DNA of 62,268 nt from a virus: positions 1 through 62,268 of IMG/VR virus record IMGVR_UViG_3300012927_000093; one strand, 5' to 3'. Positions 1-7,819 of the stretch are shown one piece after another (the stretch's first letter is position 1; each line of letters starts with the position of its first letter). Made by a program: the position numbers and the translations under genes. Below the pieces are notes generated by a model. That model was not told the origin of the DNA. It worked only from the letters and a program-made list of their open reading frames with translations, and made no database searches.

Positions 1-113
1 GACCGCGCGCGGAACTCGCCACCAGGCAGCCAGCGCCAAACCCGGGTGCAGCCGTAGCGCATGAACTGGCAGATCAGGTAGCTACCGGTCTGCTCCGGGT
101 CGTTGCTGGTCAT
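1..113 (-). CDS. Hypothetical protein, truncated by window edge
   Basis: An ATG at 113-111 is preceded by a strong GAGGGGAGG ribosome site and opens a frame that runs off the left edge. The 37 visible residues start MTSNDPEQTGSYLICQF and are rich in Arg and Trp. The gene is the next one downstream of the fibre-type proteins in the late operon. No family is recognised from this fragment. Confidence 0.6.
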   Translation of the reverse strand, partial: MTSNDPEQTGSYLICQFMRYGCTRVWRWLPGGEFRAR

Positions 114-124
114 GGGGCCTCCCC

Positions 125-895
125 TCACATGAAGAACGGCATGAACTGCGCCGTCGGGTTGGTCGCGGTGATCAGGGCGCCGATCACCGCCGACGTCGCC
201 GAGCCGGACTGCTGACTGGTCGGCGTCTGGGCGCTGTTGGCCACGCTCGGGTTGTACAGATACGGGTTCGTACCCGGGTCGAGCTCGACCGTGGTGCCCG
301 TCGGAGTGGAACCCGTAGTCAGCCCGGTGCCGTTGAAGCCGAACCCCACGTACAAGCGGTTGATGCCGGTCGGCGTCAGGGTCGGGAACGTGACGGTCGT
401 GGACGCGGTGTTGGTGATGGAGCCCCCGGCTCCGTCCTGGGCCCACACCGTGCCGATGCCGCCCCCGGAGTCAAACTCTTTGCAGTTGAGCCGGATGGTG
501 TTCGTCGTGTCCGTGTTCGTGATGGTGATCGTGCTGGACCCGGCAGTGATCACCTTGCCCATCCACATTTCAGTCTTTGCGGGCGATGCACTGCTGAACG
601 GCCCGGCGATGCGCTGCCAGGCGCCGTCTAGCCCTGACCCGCTGGCGTTGCACCCACCGCCGGACACAGCCGTAGTGGTGATGTCGTTCGCGTCGGTCGT
701 GGTCAGGACGAGCAGCGCCCCGACAACGCTAGGCACTACCGACAGCGTCTTGAGACCAGTCCCGGTGGCCTTCCAAAGCGCGGTGGCGTTCGCCGTGATC
801 GGATTGGTAGTCCGAGCGGCCGCAACGAACGCGGGCGCCCTGGTAGGCCGCAGCCACAGGGCATGCGCTGGGAACGCCCTGCCAGTACGGGCCAC
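125..895 (-). CDS. Putative adhesin/minor tail protein
   Basis: A 256-residue protein made almost entirely of Thr/Ser/Gly/Val-rich beta-strand sequence, typical of actinophage fibre or virion-surface proteins. The middle part (WQRIAGPFSSASPAKTEMW and following Thr/Ile strands) resembles the N-terminal module of the 668-residue protein at 13103-15109 and the protein at 1397-2062, so it is probably a jelly-roll type surface module. The start is GTG with GGAG just upstream, one base after the stop of the upstream gene. The exact role is unknown; position at the far end of the tail operon supports a virion role. Confidence 0.7.
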   Translation of the reverse strand: MARTGRAFPAHALWLRPTRAPAFVAAARTTNPITANATALWKATGTGLKTLSVVPSVVGALLVLTTTDANDITTTAVSGGGCNASGSGLDGAWQRIAGPFSSASPAKTEMWMGKVITAGSSTITITNTDTTNTIRLNCKEFDSGGGIGTVWAQDGAGGSITNTASTTVTFPTLTPTGINRLYVGFGFNGTGLTTGSTPTGTTVELDPGTNPYLYNPSVANSAQTPTSQQSGSATSAVIGALITATNPTAQFMPFFM

Positions 896-1384
896 CTACT
901 CCGACCAGACCAGGTAGCTCGAGACAGCAACCACGGCCGGCGCCACGCACTGAATGGCCAGCCCGGACGCCGCCGGAGTCGAAGGACTATCCGGCTCCTG
1001 ACCCAACGGGAACTGCACGACAAGCCCAGACGTAGGCGACACGTACCAGGTGCGCAGCGTGACCCCGACCGTCGGCGCCGTGGTCGCGTACACCCCCGGT
1101 GAGGCGGTGGTGGGCATGTACGCGGTGCACAACGACGCTGGGGACGCCGAGTCCATGGGCGTTGCCGCCTGGGTGATGGTGCCACCGCCGACCGGCGCGA
1201 CGGTAGTGCGCACCAGGCGCACGATCACCGGTACGGCCGCTGCGGTGGTGCCGTTGAACGACACTCCGATCTCGTTGACCGCGATTCGGCGGGTGGTGCC
1301 GGTGATGGCCACATCGAGGGTGACCAGCGCGGTTGCCGCACCAAGGTTGATCGCTTCGGACGCGGCAAAATACTGGTCAGCCAC
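896..1384 (-). CDS. Hypothetical virion-associated protein
   Basis: 162 residues beginning MADQYFAASEAINLG, an all-beta-looking sequence rich in Ala, Val and Thr with no enzymatic motif. It is tightly packed between two fibre-like genes on the same strand, 11 bases after one stop and directly before the next start. Short beta proteins of this kind in this position are usually virion decoration or fibre subunits; this is inference from context. Confidence 0.7.
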   Translation of the reverse strand: MADQYFAASEAINLGAATALVTLDVAITGTTRRIAVNEIGVSFNGTTAAAVPVIVRLVRTTVAPVGGGTITQAATPMDSASPASLCTAYMPTTASPGVYATTAPTVGVTLRTWYVSPTSGLVVQFPLGQEPDSPSTPAASGLAIQCVAPAVVAVSSYLVWSE

Positions 1385-1396
1385 AGGAGGTGCCTT

Positions 1397-2062
1397 TCAT
1401 CGGAGAGAGGCGCGCATAACGGCCTGCGAGCGGATGGCGATGGGACGCGGGGGCATGCCCAAGATTTCGACCGCGACCATTCCCCACCAGTCGGAGGTGA
1501 CGGTGTAGCCCATGGTCACGGTGCCGCCAGCGGCTACGGCTGAACCCGCGCCGTTACCAGCAGCGGTGTCCACGTTGTTGTTCAGCAACCACTTCTGCGT
1601 ACCCGACGTGATCGCCGATCCGTTGCAAACCACGTCCGCGACCATGTTTCCGGCATGAGTTCCGGTCACCGCGCAGCTAGGCGCCGCGCTGTTGCCGAAC
1701 GATGTGACCGCGGTGCCGAACCCGATGGCGTTGGTGAACGACATCGAGCCGCCGGTGATGGACGCGAGCGTTGTCGAGATGGCTACGGTGTTCGCGCCGG
1801 TTGCGGGATTCACCAGGCCGAATAGCTGCGCGTATCCCGCCGTTTGGTTATCTGAGTTGATCACGCCGAGCGACTGCATCGCCACGCCGTTGTACGTCGC
1901 GGTGGTTGTGCCCGCGCCGGTTAGACCGATCGCCACCCCAACGATCAAGGCAAGGTTCGACCCCGTGCAGGTGTGCGACCAAGAGCCGGAGGTTGCCGTA
2001 GCCGAACCAGCGGTGCCGCCGCCACTGGAGGAAGGACCGACCGCGTCGAAAGTGACGGCCAC
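1397..2062 (-). CDS. Putative adhesin/fibre module protein
   Basis: 221 residues beginning MAVTFDAVGPSSSGGG, followed by a Ser/Gly/Thr-rich beta sequence (SWSHTCTGSNLALIVGVAI). The pattern of a short N-terminal segment, a strand with LALIVGVAI and later SMSFTN strands recurs in the proteins at 125-895 and at the N-terminus of 13103-15109, suggesting a repeated surface module. The C-terminal tail is Arg-rich. No catalytic motif is seen; receptor binding is a guess from position. Confidence 0.7.
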   Translation of the reverse strand: MAVTFDAVGPSSSGGGTAGSATATSGSWSHTCTGSNLALIVGVAIGLTGAGTTTATYNGVAMQSLGVINSDNQTAGYAQLFGLVNPATGANTVAISTTLASITGGSMSFTNAIGFGTAVTSFGNSAAPSCAVTGTHAGNMVADVVCNGSAITSGTQKWLLNNNVDTAAGNGAGSAVAAGGTVTMGYTVTSDWWGMVAVEILGMPPRPIAIRSQAVMRASLR

Positions 2063-2063
2063 T

Positions 2064-2543
2064 CTAGTAACCCGGGGCGAATGCTAGAAGTCTCCACTTA
2101 CCCGCGGTCGAGTTGTACATGAACCCCAAGAAATCGGTCTTGCTCGCGGTCGTGGTCAACACCGGCGACGTCACCAAGGATCCGAACGCGTAGTTCGTGC
2201 CGTAGGTCAGCAACCGCGACCCGGTCACGTCCTGAATCACCTCGATGAGGATCATCTGACCGTCGGTCGCGTTGGTCGGGTTACCCAGCGCCCGGGTGCT
2301 GCCGACGCCGGAGGTCATCGTCAGCCGGAACGTGTTACCCAGGTTGGCGTCGATGGCGACCGTGGCTGCGTCGGTCAGCGTGACCGGGGTGTTCACCTGC
2401 TTGACGAACGTTGCGGTCCCGGTGAACGTGGGACTCGCCAGGGGTGCCTTCAGGTCGCAATACTGCTTTGTCGTGCTCTGGAGCGCCAGAGTCGGATCAG
2501 CTGGCAGCAGAATGGGTGCGGTGAATACCCGCTGAACTGTCAT
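2064..2543 (-). CDS. Tail fibre-like protein
   Basis: 159 residues. Near residue 32 it has the phrase LKAPLASPTFTGT, which is very common in trimeric phage tail fibres and marks a fibre shaft repeat. The rest is beta-rich with a C-terminal segment ending WRLLAFAPGY. The gene lies one base from the next gene in the late operon. Its start (2543) faces the start of an HNH gene on the opposite strand, so any regulation of that gene sits in only 29 bases. Confidence 0.75.
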   Translation of the reverse strand: MTVQRVFTAPILLPADPTLALQSTTKQYCDLKAPLASPTFTGTATFVKQVNTPVTLTDAATVAIDANLGNTFRLTMTSGVGSTRALGNPTNATDGQMILIEVIQDVTGSRLLTYGTNYAFGSLVTSPVLTTTASKTDFLGFMYNSTAGKWRLLAFAPGY

Positions 2544-2572
2544 TCAGGCCACCACCCACGTAGTATGTAGAT

Positions 2573-3250
2573 ATGCATCCACCAGCTACTCCAACCAACT
2601 GTCTCGGCTGCGGCGTTGACTCACGCGAACTGTCGCGCTGGTACGGCCGTGGTTACTGTCCGCGATGTGGAGTGAGACGCAATCGGCTTGGACTCCCGAT
2701 GAGCCCTTCGTTAAAAATCCCGTTATCCGAAAGGGTGCGGATTTCGACTGAAGGAAAGCACCCGGCCGCGTGCTGGCCTTGGTTCGGGTACGTAGATGCT
2801 AAGGGGTACGCCAACACGGGGAAGGGCCCCGCTCCGCGTTTCGTGTGGCTTCGGCTGGTTGGGCCGATCCCTCCGGGATTGGAGATCGATCATCTGTGCC
2901 ATACGGAAGATCTAGACTGCGAGGGTGGAGTGACGTGCCAGCACAGGCAATGCGTGAACCCGGCTCACCTGCGTCTAGTTACCAAGCCAGTGAACCTTGC
3001 TCGCCGGAAGCGCGTCACGCGCCCCACCTGCAGCACCGGAAAGCACCCCAAAACCGACCAGTTCGGGTATCGAAACAGCCGCAACGTTTGGCATTGCAGC
3101 CCCTGTAAGAACCGTCAGTCCCGGGATTCAAAGCGTCGCAAGGCAGCCGAGCGCAGGAGCAGCGCAGGTCAGGCCCAGCTACCCAGCGACACCACCTGTG
3201 CGTACCGAGTCCCGATAGCCCAGTCCTCTTCGACGATGTTGCATGAGTAG
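2573..3250 (+). CDS. HNH homing-type endonuclease
   Basis: 225 residues. Two N-terminal CxxC pairs (CLGCG, CPRCG) precede a HNH core in which EIDHLCHTEDLDC and CVNPAHLRLVT give the H...N...H residues, with a further Cys-rich basic tail (CSTGKHPKTDQFGYRN). This arrangement is that of free-standing phage HNH homing endonucleases. It sits on the plus strand inside a minus-strand fibre operon, and its last 82 bases overlap the 3' end of the gene at 3169-3615, consistent with a selfish insertion. Two further HNH genes occur at 5561 and 39131. Confidence 0.85.
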   Translation: MHPPATPTNCLGCGVDSRELSRWYGRGYCPRCGVRRNRLGLPMSPSLKIPLSERVRISTEGKHPAACWPWFGYVDAKGYANTGKGPAPRFVWLRLVGPIPPGLEIDHLCHTEDLDCEGGVTCQHRQCVNPAHLRLVTKPVNLARRKRVTRPTCSTGKHPKTDQFGYRNSRNVWHCSPCKNRQSRDSKRRKAAERRSSAGQAQLPSDTTCAYRVPIAQSSSTMLHE

Positions 3251-3615
3251 TACATCGCGTACTCAGTCGTTTCCGAGACGGTGATCACGCCTGCCATGTT
3301 GACGACGTCCAGGCCGCCGGCGACTGGGCGCCCCATGTGCCCCATCACGTCGCTGCCAGCATCAGGGCCTACTGCCGTAGGCGCGAACGCGAATGTCAAC
3401 TCGGTATCCGCTACAGACGAAAACATCCGCATGGACGTGGTGAATAGCCACATTCCGGCAGGGAAAGAGAACAAAGTTCTGTATCCATGCACGTTATTGC
3501 TGATGGACGGAGCGCCAGTTCCGCTGGAGTGCGCAGTGTAGTCATACGGTAGCTGCAGACTTGTGTTCTCTTGCGCTACGCTCGCGCCACCGTAGACTTC
3601 GAGGTTCAGAGTCAT
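3169..3615 (-). CDS. Hypothetical virion protein
   Basis: 148 residues beginning MTLNLEVYGGASVAQENTSL, beta-rich, with a segment on physical surface pattern (FSFPAGMWLFTTSMRMF) resembling C1q/TNF-like or fibre-tip domains. It belongs to the minus-strand fibre cluster. Its last 27 codons overlap the convergent HNH gene; either the HNH insertion created or extended the C-terminus, or the HNH protein is read through into this gene. Function unknown. Confidence 0.65.
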   Translation of the reverse strand: MTLNLEVYGGASVAQENTSLQLPYDYTAHSSGTGAPSISNNVHGYRTLFSFPAGMWLFTTSMRMFSSVADTELTFAFAPTAVGPDAGSDVMGHMGRPVAGGLDVVNMAGVITVSETTEYAMYYSCNIVEEDWAIGTRYAQVVSLGSWA

Positions 3616-3630
3616 GTCACCTTCTCGTTT

Positions 3631-4761
3631 CTAGCCGACGACCTGGATGACCCAGTTGTTCGAAGCTGGAGCAGCCGGGAATGTGATCTGCACGTTGTTG
3701 GCGTCGGTGGCCACGTTGTACATCTCGATCTCATCGCCCTGCGTATACCCTGAGGCAGGCGACGTGTAAGCGCGGATAGTGACTGCTACGGCTGAGTTGC
3801 TCAGCCCGTGGTTGTACGTGCCTACGGCCGAGGCGATCGTCCAAAGGCCCGTGGTCGCGGTAGGAACGACCGACACCAGCTTCTTGGGCACAACCGAGAA
3901 GTCAGCGCCAATGCCGGAACCACCGATGGTCACACCGGTGTTGGCGATCGCGGTGATGACGCTGCCCGAGATGGTGATGCCACCGTTACCGGAGGTGTAG
4001 CTCGTAGCCGTGAACGGTTGAATCCACGTCATCGAGTCGGCACCGATGGTGATCGTGCCGTTCGTGCCGGTACCGACGACCGTCTGCATCCACACGGTGT
4101 CAGGCGACGTTGTACCGGCGTTCCCGACGGCCACCATCGTGCCGGAGAAGATAGATCCCGTGGAGTTCGCGTCAGCGGTACGGGTCGCGGTGGAACTCGC
4201 GCCGTTCCAGTTGTACATTCCGTTCTGGCTGGCCGTGGTCTGACCGGTCAGCAGCATCGTGTCACCGGCGGCCATGGTGTGCCCGGAGAGGGTCGCACCC
4301 GGAGCGGTCAGGCTGATGTTGCTAGTCACCACGACAGTCATCTGCGTGGACTTGAAGTCCAGGCCCGACTTGAGGTTCGCCAACGCGGTGTTGAACTGGG
4401 CGTACTCGACGGCTTGACCGGAACTGGATGCAGTGGCCAGGGATGAGAACTGCTGGGAGTTCATGTTGACCGCCGCGTTCGGCGCGGTCATCGTCTCCCA
4501 TTTGATCGCCTGCACGGCCGTGGTGAAGTCGGAAATCTTCGATGCGGTAGTCGTGCCCGTAGCGGTTCCAAGATCCTTGACGTCGATTGCCGTAGTGCCG
4601 TTCCAGAACTTGAGAGTCGGAATGTCCGAGCGGAACCAGGTCCGGCCAGCATCTGAGGAGCCCAGTCCAGTGGGATCGACAGTGATCGGGTCCAGCATGG
4701 CCCGCACCAGGGCGAACCCGAGGATGTCGAGGTTTGAGGCGAACCTGCGTGCGACAGTCAT
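3631..4761 (-). CDS. Minor tail/fibre protein
   Basis: 376 residues. The N-terminus (ILGFALVRAMLDPI, then LGSSDAGRTWFRSD and LKFWNGTTAID) matches the start of many phage fibre proteins in which a first repeat describes a display shaft. A central segment (GDTMLLTGQTTASQNGMYNW) is the recurrent 'phage fibre' motif, followed by a segment GNGGITISGSVITAI and a beta-rich C-terminus. No peptidase or lyase residues are recognisable. Probably a long tail-tip fibre. Confidence 0.8.
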   Translation of the reverse strand: MTVARRFASNLDILGFALVRAMLDPITVDPTGLGSSDAGRTWFRSDIPTLKFWNGTTAIDVKDLGTATGTTTASKISDFTTAVQAIKWETMTAPNAAVNMNSQQFSSLATASSSGQAVEYAQFNTALANLKSGLDFKSTQMTVVVTSNISLTAPGATLSGHTMAAGDTMLLTGQTTASQNGMYNWNGASSTATRTADANSTGSIFSGTMVAVGNAGTTSPDTVWMQTVVGTGTNGTITIGADSMTWIQPFTATSYTSGNGGITISGSVITAIANTGVTIGGSGIGADFSVVPKKLVSVVPTATTGLWTIASAVGTYNHGLSNSAVAVTIRAYTSPASGYTQGDEIEMYNVATDANNVQITFPAAPASNNWVIQVVG

Positions 4762-4772
4762 CTGCTAGTCCC

Positions 4773-5129
4773 TCAGCTCAAGAAGATTTGGCCAGTAAAC
4801 GGGAACCCGAAAGTTATCTCGGTGATCCCGGCGGATGGGTGACTCACTGTCGCGTATTCGACCGTCAATGCCGGCGTGTTGGTGTCCAGGCACAAGATTC
4901 CAGCTGGCTTGAATGGAAGGTTGTGGATCATCTGCACCAAGCTTTGATTCGTAACCGAAGTTGCGAACCCCAGCGCTGAGCCGGTGTCGCCCGGTGGCCC
5001 CTGGGGCCCCTGTGGACCTGGAGGCCCCTGCACCGGCACAACCACTACGCCGGAGCTGGGGGGCGCCATGGCGATGCTCGGCGTCACGGGGGGCCCGATG
5101 GTGATAGAGCCGGGCAGGTTAATTGGCAT
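4773..5129 (-). CDS. Collagen-like fibre protein
   Basis: 118 residues. Residues about 34-47 form a short Gly-X-Y collagen-like stretch (GPPGPQGPQGPPGDTG) between a Pro-rich N-terminus and a small beta C-terminal domain. Phage collagen-like segments trimerise and act as shafts. Its first bases overlap by 11 nt the stop of the upstream gene, indicating coupled translation. Likely a trimeric tail or head fibre. Confidence 0.75.
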   Translation of the reverse strand: MPINLPGSITIGPPVTPSIAMAPPSSGVVVVPVQGPPGPQGPQGPPGDTGSALGFATSVTNQSLVQMIHNLPFKPAGILCLDTNTPALTVEYATVSHPSAGITEITFGFPFTGQIFLS

Positions 5130-5439
5130 TGACCCTCCCCTTGCCCCAGAGCAGGTCTTCGGCGGCGGCGTCGATGTAGTGCAGCCGCGCGTAGCTCACT
5201 CCGGCCGCCAAGGCGGTAGCGACCGACGACTTGTTGACCTCCCACGAGGCGTTGGCCCCGGTGATGGTCGCCGGCCACACCGTCGGCGTGCTGCCGCTGC
5301 TGGACGCCGACAGCCGTAGCTCGATCACCGTGCCAACCGCCCAATTGCCGACGTTGTTGGTGATGGTCGAGGCGAAGTCGGCATCGGCGGCGAGCTCAAC
5401 GTTCAGGTCGAACGGCACCAGGCCGAGGGTGACCGCCAT
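5119..5439 (-). CDS. LtfC-like minor tail protein
   Basis: 106 residues. The pattern LGLVPFDLNVELAADADFA, then NNVGNWAVGTVIELRL, then WPATITGANASWEVNKSSV matches actinophage LtfC-like (lower tail fibre) domain proteins as I remember them: a first strand, a 'W.aGt.v.l.l' strand, and a 'W.atI.Ga.a.w.v' strand. It sits at the start of the fibre sub-cluster and overlaps the collagen-like gene. A structural role at the tail tip is likely. Confidence 0.7.
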   Translation of the reverse strand: MAVTLGLVPFDLNVELAADADFASTITNNVGNWAVGTVIELRLSASSSGSTPTVWPATITGANASWEVNKSSVATALAAGVSYARLHYIDAAAEDLLWGKGRVNAN

Positions 5440-5557
5440 CAGCTGCCTTTCTTTGGGAGTCGGGGCACAACACGATGTGACGCTCGCGGGCTATCTCCGC
5501 GGTGCGCTCCGACCAGTTCGAGTACCGCCACCCGCAGCGATACGGGCAGGTCACCAC
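5396..5557 (-). CDS. Possible small zinc-finger protein
   Basis: A 53-codon frame starts GTG just after the stop of the HNH gene at 5561 and overlaps the next gene by 44 bases. The peptide contains TCPYRCGWRYSNWSERTAEI followed by RERHIVLC, a CxxxC...H...C pattern typical of tiny actinophage zinc fingers. The large overlap and lack of a clear ribosome site keep this tentative; it may also be the remnant of a gene truncated by HNH insertion. Confidence 0.35.
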   Translation of the reverse strand: MVTCPYRCGWRYSNWSERTAEIARERHIVLCPDSQRKAADGGHPRPGAVRPER

Positions 5558-5560
5558 GGG

Positions 5561-6121
5561 CTATAGCCCCAACTTGGCTTGCGCGGTGGTCCGCGCTCGA
5601 CGAGAGCGGTGTGCGTACAACCGAGCGCGTTCACGATCACATGTACGACACTGCCGCGTACCGTTCTTGCGTATCATCGTGTTCTCTGGAGTAAATTCGT
5701 GATTATGGATGCACGCAGTCTGCCGTGATCTACGACCGGTAAAGCCTTCTCCGCGAATCAAGTTCTCTCGCAGGGTTACCGGCTCCAGATGTGCTGGGTT
5801 GCAGCATCGACGCACCCGACATAGGTGATCCAGCTGCAGGTCTAGCGGGATCGGTTCGACGAATAGCGTCCAAGCTAAACGATGTGCCAGATGCTTACCG
5901 CCGAAGGTGCCATACCCATCTTCACGGACCATGCTGATCGGAGTGAGCCAGCACCCATTGTCACCAATGTCAATAAGCGCCATGATGCGACTAGCGGTCC
6001 ACGCGTTACGCTGGCGTATCAGCTCCGATTTGCACGTGATGCTGCAAGTTTTACGTTTGGCGGCGTTATAACCAGCAAACTCGATACCGCACATCTCGCA
6101 GAAGATCGTAGCCAAGGTCAT
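5561..6121 (-). CDS. HNH endonuclease
   Basis: 186 residues. An N-terminal Cys pair (CEMCG, CSITC), a GYG..FGGKHLAHRLAW segment and LQLDHLCRVRRCCNPAHLE supply the HNH core, followed by an NHEFTPENT zinc-type segment and an Arg-rich tail. This is the AP2/HNH homing nuclease layout. It overlaps the upstream lipoprotein gene by four bases (ATGA), unusual for a selfish insert and suggesting it is expressed with the lysis/fibre operon. Confidence 0.85.
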   Translation of the reverse strand: MTLATIFCEMCGIEFAGYNAAKRKTCSITCKSELIRQRNAWTASRIMALIDIGDNGCWLTPISMVREDGYGTFGGKHLAHRLAWTLFVEPIPLDLQLDHLCRVRRCCNPAHLEPVTLRENLIRGEGFTGRRSRQTACIHNHEFTPENTMIRKNGTRQCRTCDRERARLYAHRSRRARTTAQAKLGL

Positions 6122-6726
6122 TTAATCCCCAGGACATGCTCCGCTGTCGTCCAATTGGAAGCGATGGCGATCTGCGCCGCCGACAGCGTCACTTTCCCTG
6201 AGCATACCGCTGCGTGTAGGTCATTTTCGACAGTGTCTTTGCTATTCCGGAAGCCCTGACCTGGAAGGTCGGATGGCTGCGCCCAAAGGTTAGAAGTATC
6301 TGATGATCCACTTAATTCCAATGGAACTAGGTGATCATACTCGGTCGTTCCGCTACTCGCCGAGGCTTCGCCATACGCCCGCATCGAAGCTTTCTTCGCG
6401 GGACCAGTCTCGCTCACTGGCGGCCGGATGGTCGTGGCATACCCAGAAACGCAGATAGTGGTCTTAATATTCGCCTGCGTAACCGCGCTCGAGATAGATC
6501 CGGGCGTGCACACCGGGTCAGGCAACGGCTTGCCCGTAGCGCTCTTGCCAACCTTGCACGGCGACGCCCCCGGCAGGCCGGTGACGTGAGGGCTACCCGG
6601 CAGAACCTTCAGCGCGTCCGTCACCGGCGACGGGGCTTCGACGGCCGGAGCCGCGGCTGGTGGCGGCGCCGCGGGGTGGCACGCGGCGAGCAGGGCTACG
6701 CCAGCGAGCGCAACGAGGATCTTCAC
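6118..6726 (-). CDS. Secreted lipoprotein with HNH-like motif
   Basis: 202 residues. MKILVALAGVALLAAC is a lipoprotein signal peptide with lipobox LAAC (Cys16), followed by a Pro/Ala-rich linker. The C-terminal half has EYDHLVPLELSGSSDTSNLW, the signature of a family of secreted HNH-fold proteins (DHLVPLELGG...NLWP). It would be exported and lipid-anchored. It lies directly downstream of the lysin-holin gene (4-base overlap). Possible roles are superinfection exclusion by degrading incoming DNA outside the membrane, or host lysis support; both are inference. Confidence 0.7.
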   Translation of the reverse strand: MKILVALAGVALLAACHPAAPPPAAAPAVEAPSPVTDALKVLPGSPHVTGLPGASPCKVGKSATGKPLPDPVCTPGSISSAVTQANIKTTICVSGYATTIRPPVSETGPAKKASMRAYGEASASSGTTEYDHLVPLELSGSSDTSNLWAQPSDLPGQGFRNSKDTVENDLHAAVCSGKVTLSAAQIAIASNWTTAEHVLGIK

Positions 6727-7817
6727 GGCTTCTCCCCCACCAGCGACGGACTACCCGGCGTACCGATCTGCGCCGACGCCAGAGACATCAGCACCGACGC
6801 CAGGGCGGCGCCGGCGGACAGACTCAACGTGGTGGTCCACGCGATGTGCAGGACGTCGATGGGACCCGCGCCGAGCAGGGTCAGGGCCGCCCCGACGAAC
6901 GCCTTCACCGCGCGCTCACCGGTCGCCTTCCAGAACGACACGGTGCCCATGTCGTCAGCGGGCGCCAGGGCTTGGATCGCGGGGTGGGCGGCGAGGTTGT
7001 TGGCCAGCTTGTCCACGTCGAGGCGCAGCTGCGGGGCTGGCGGCTTGGGCGCGTTCAGCAGCTGCTCGACCATCAGCGCCGTCTGGTACGTGGTCACGTT
7101 GTTGCGCTTGACGAACTCGAACAGGTCGTACTGCTCACCGTTGACCGGGTCGGGGATGTCGGTAATGCCGCCGCCCCACGGGCCTTCCCTGCGGTCCCAC
7201 ACCGACGCCATGCCATCTCCACTCGGTTCGGGTGTTCCCAGGCGGGTTTTCCACACGAGGTAGCGTGCGACCGCGTCGTCCGCGTACGCCTCGGCCGCCG
7301 GGCCGGAGCCGTTGTAGTCCCGGAACCCGCCGCGCATGCCGCTGTTACGAATGTGCGCGGCCAGGGCGGCGAAGCCGACGGTGACGTTGGCTTCCCACAG
7401 CCAGCACCCACCGGCCGCATCAGCCTGCGATTGATACCCCGACCAGGTAAGTTGGAGCGGCCCGCAGCCCTGGCGACCGGCCCTGCCAGCAAGCACCGCC
7501 TGCTTGTACGCGAGGTACGCAGGCTTGGTCACGATCGCGCCGGGGGCATACGTGTTCGGGGCGATGACCACGTGATCGTGGCCCCACACGTTGTTGCCGC
7601 CGCCGGATTCCTTGAGTAGAACGACAGCGGCGGCGGCCAGGTCCAGCCCAGCCGCCGCCGCGAGCTCGATCACCTCAGGCGCCCGCAGGATCCCGCCGGC
7701 GGTGAGGATGTCCGCTGGCGTAGCGGCGGCCAGCAGCGTCGTCTCCGGCTCCGGTGCGCCGAGCTCGACCCACCGATCACCTTCGGGCCGCTCCGGATGC
7801 CACTCCCAGTCGGACAC
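6723..7817 (-). CDS. Endolysin fused to r1t-type holin domain
   Basis: 364 residues in one uninterrupted frame. Residues about 42-195 look like a lysozyme/transglycosylase fold: LLKESGGGNNVWG with candidate catalytic Glu70, GCGPLQLTW (118-125) and FRDYNGSG (165-172). A linker with a Pro-rich segment follows. Residues about 292-361 (SFWKATGERAVKAFVGAALT, then two hydrophobic segments, ending GTPGSPSLV) match actinophage r1t-type holins, normally a separate gene. There is no signal peptide. The gene overlaps the upstream peptidase context by 2 bases and the downstream lipoprotein by 4. The fused product would be membrane-tethered; whether it makes holes is untested. Confidence 0.8.
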   Translation of the reverse strand: MSDWEWHPERPEGDRWVELGAPEPETTLLAAATPADILTAGGILRAPEVIELAAAAGLDLAAAAVVLLKESGGGNNVWGHDHVVIAPNTYAPGAIVTKPAYLAYKQAVLAGRAGRQGCGPLQLTWSGYQSQADAAGGCWLWEANVTVGFAALAAHIRNSGMRGGFRDYNGSGPAAEAYADDAVARYLVWKTRLGTPEPSGDGMASVWDRREGPWGGGITDIPDPVNGEQYDLFEFVKRNNVTTYQTALMVEQLLNAPKPPAPQLRLDVDKLANNLAAHPAIQALAPADDMGTVSFWKATGERAVKAFVGAALTLLGAGPIDVLHIAWTTTLSLSAGAALASVLMSLASAQIGTPGSPSLVGEKP

Positions 7818-7819
7818 GG

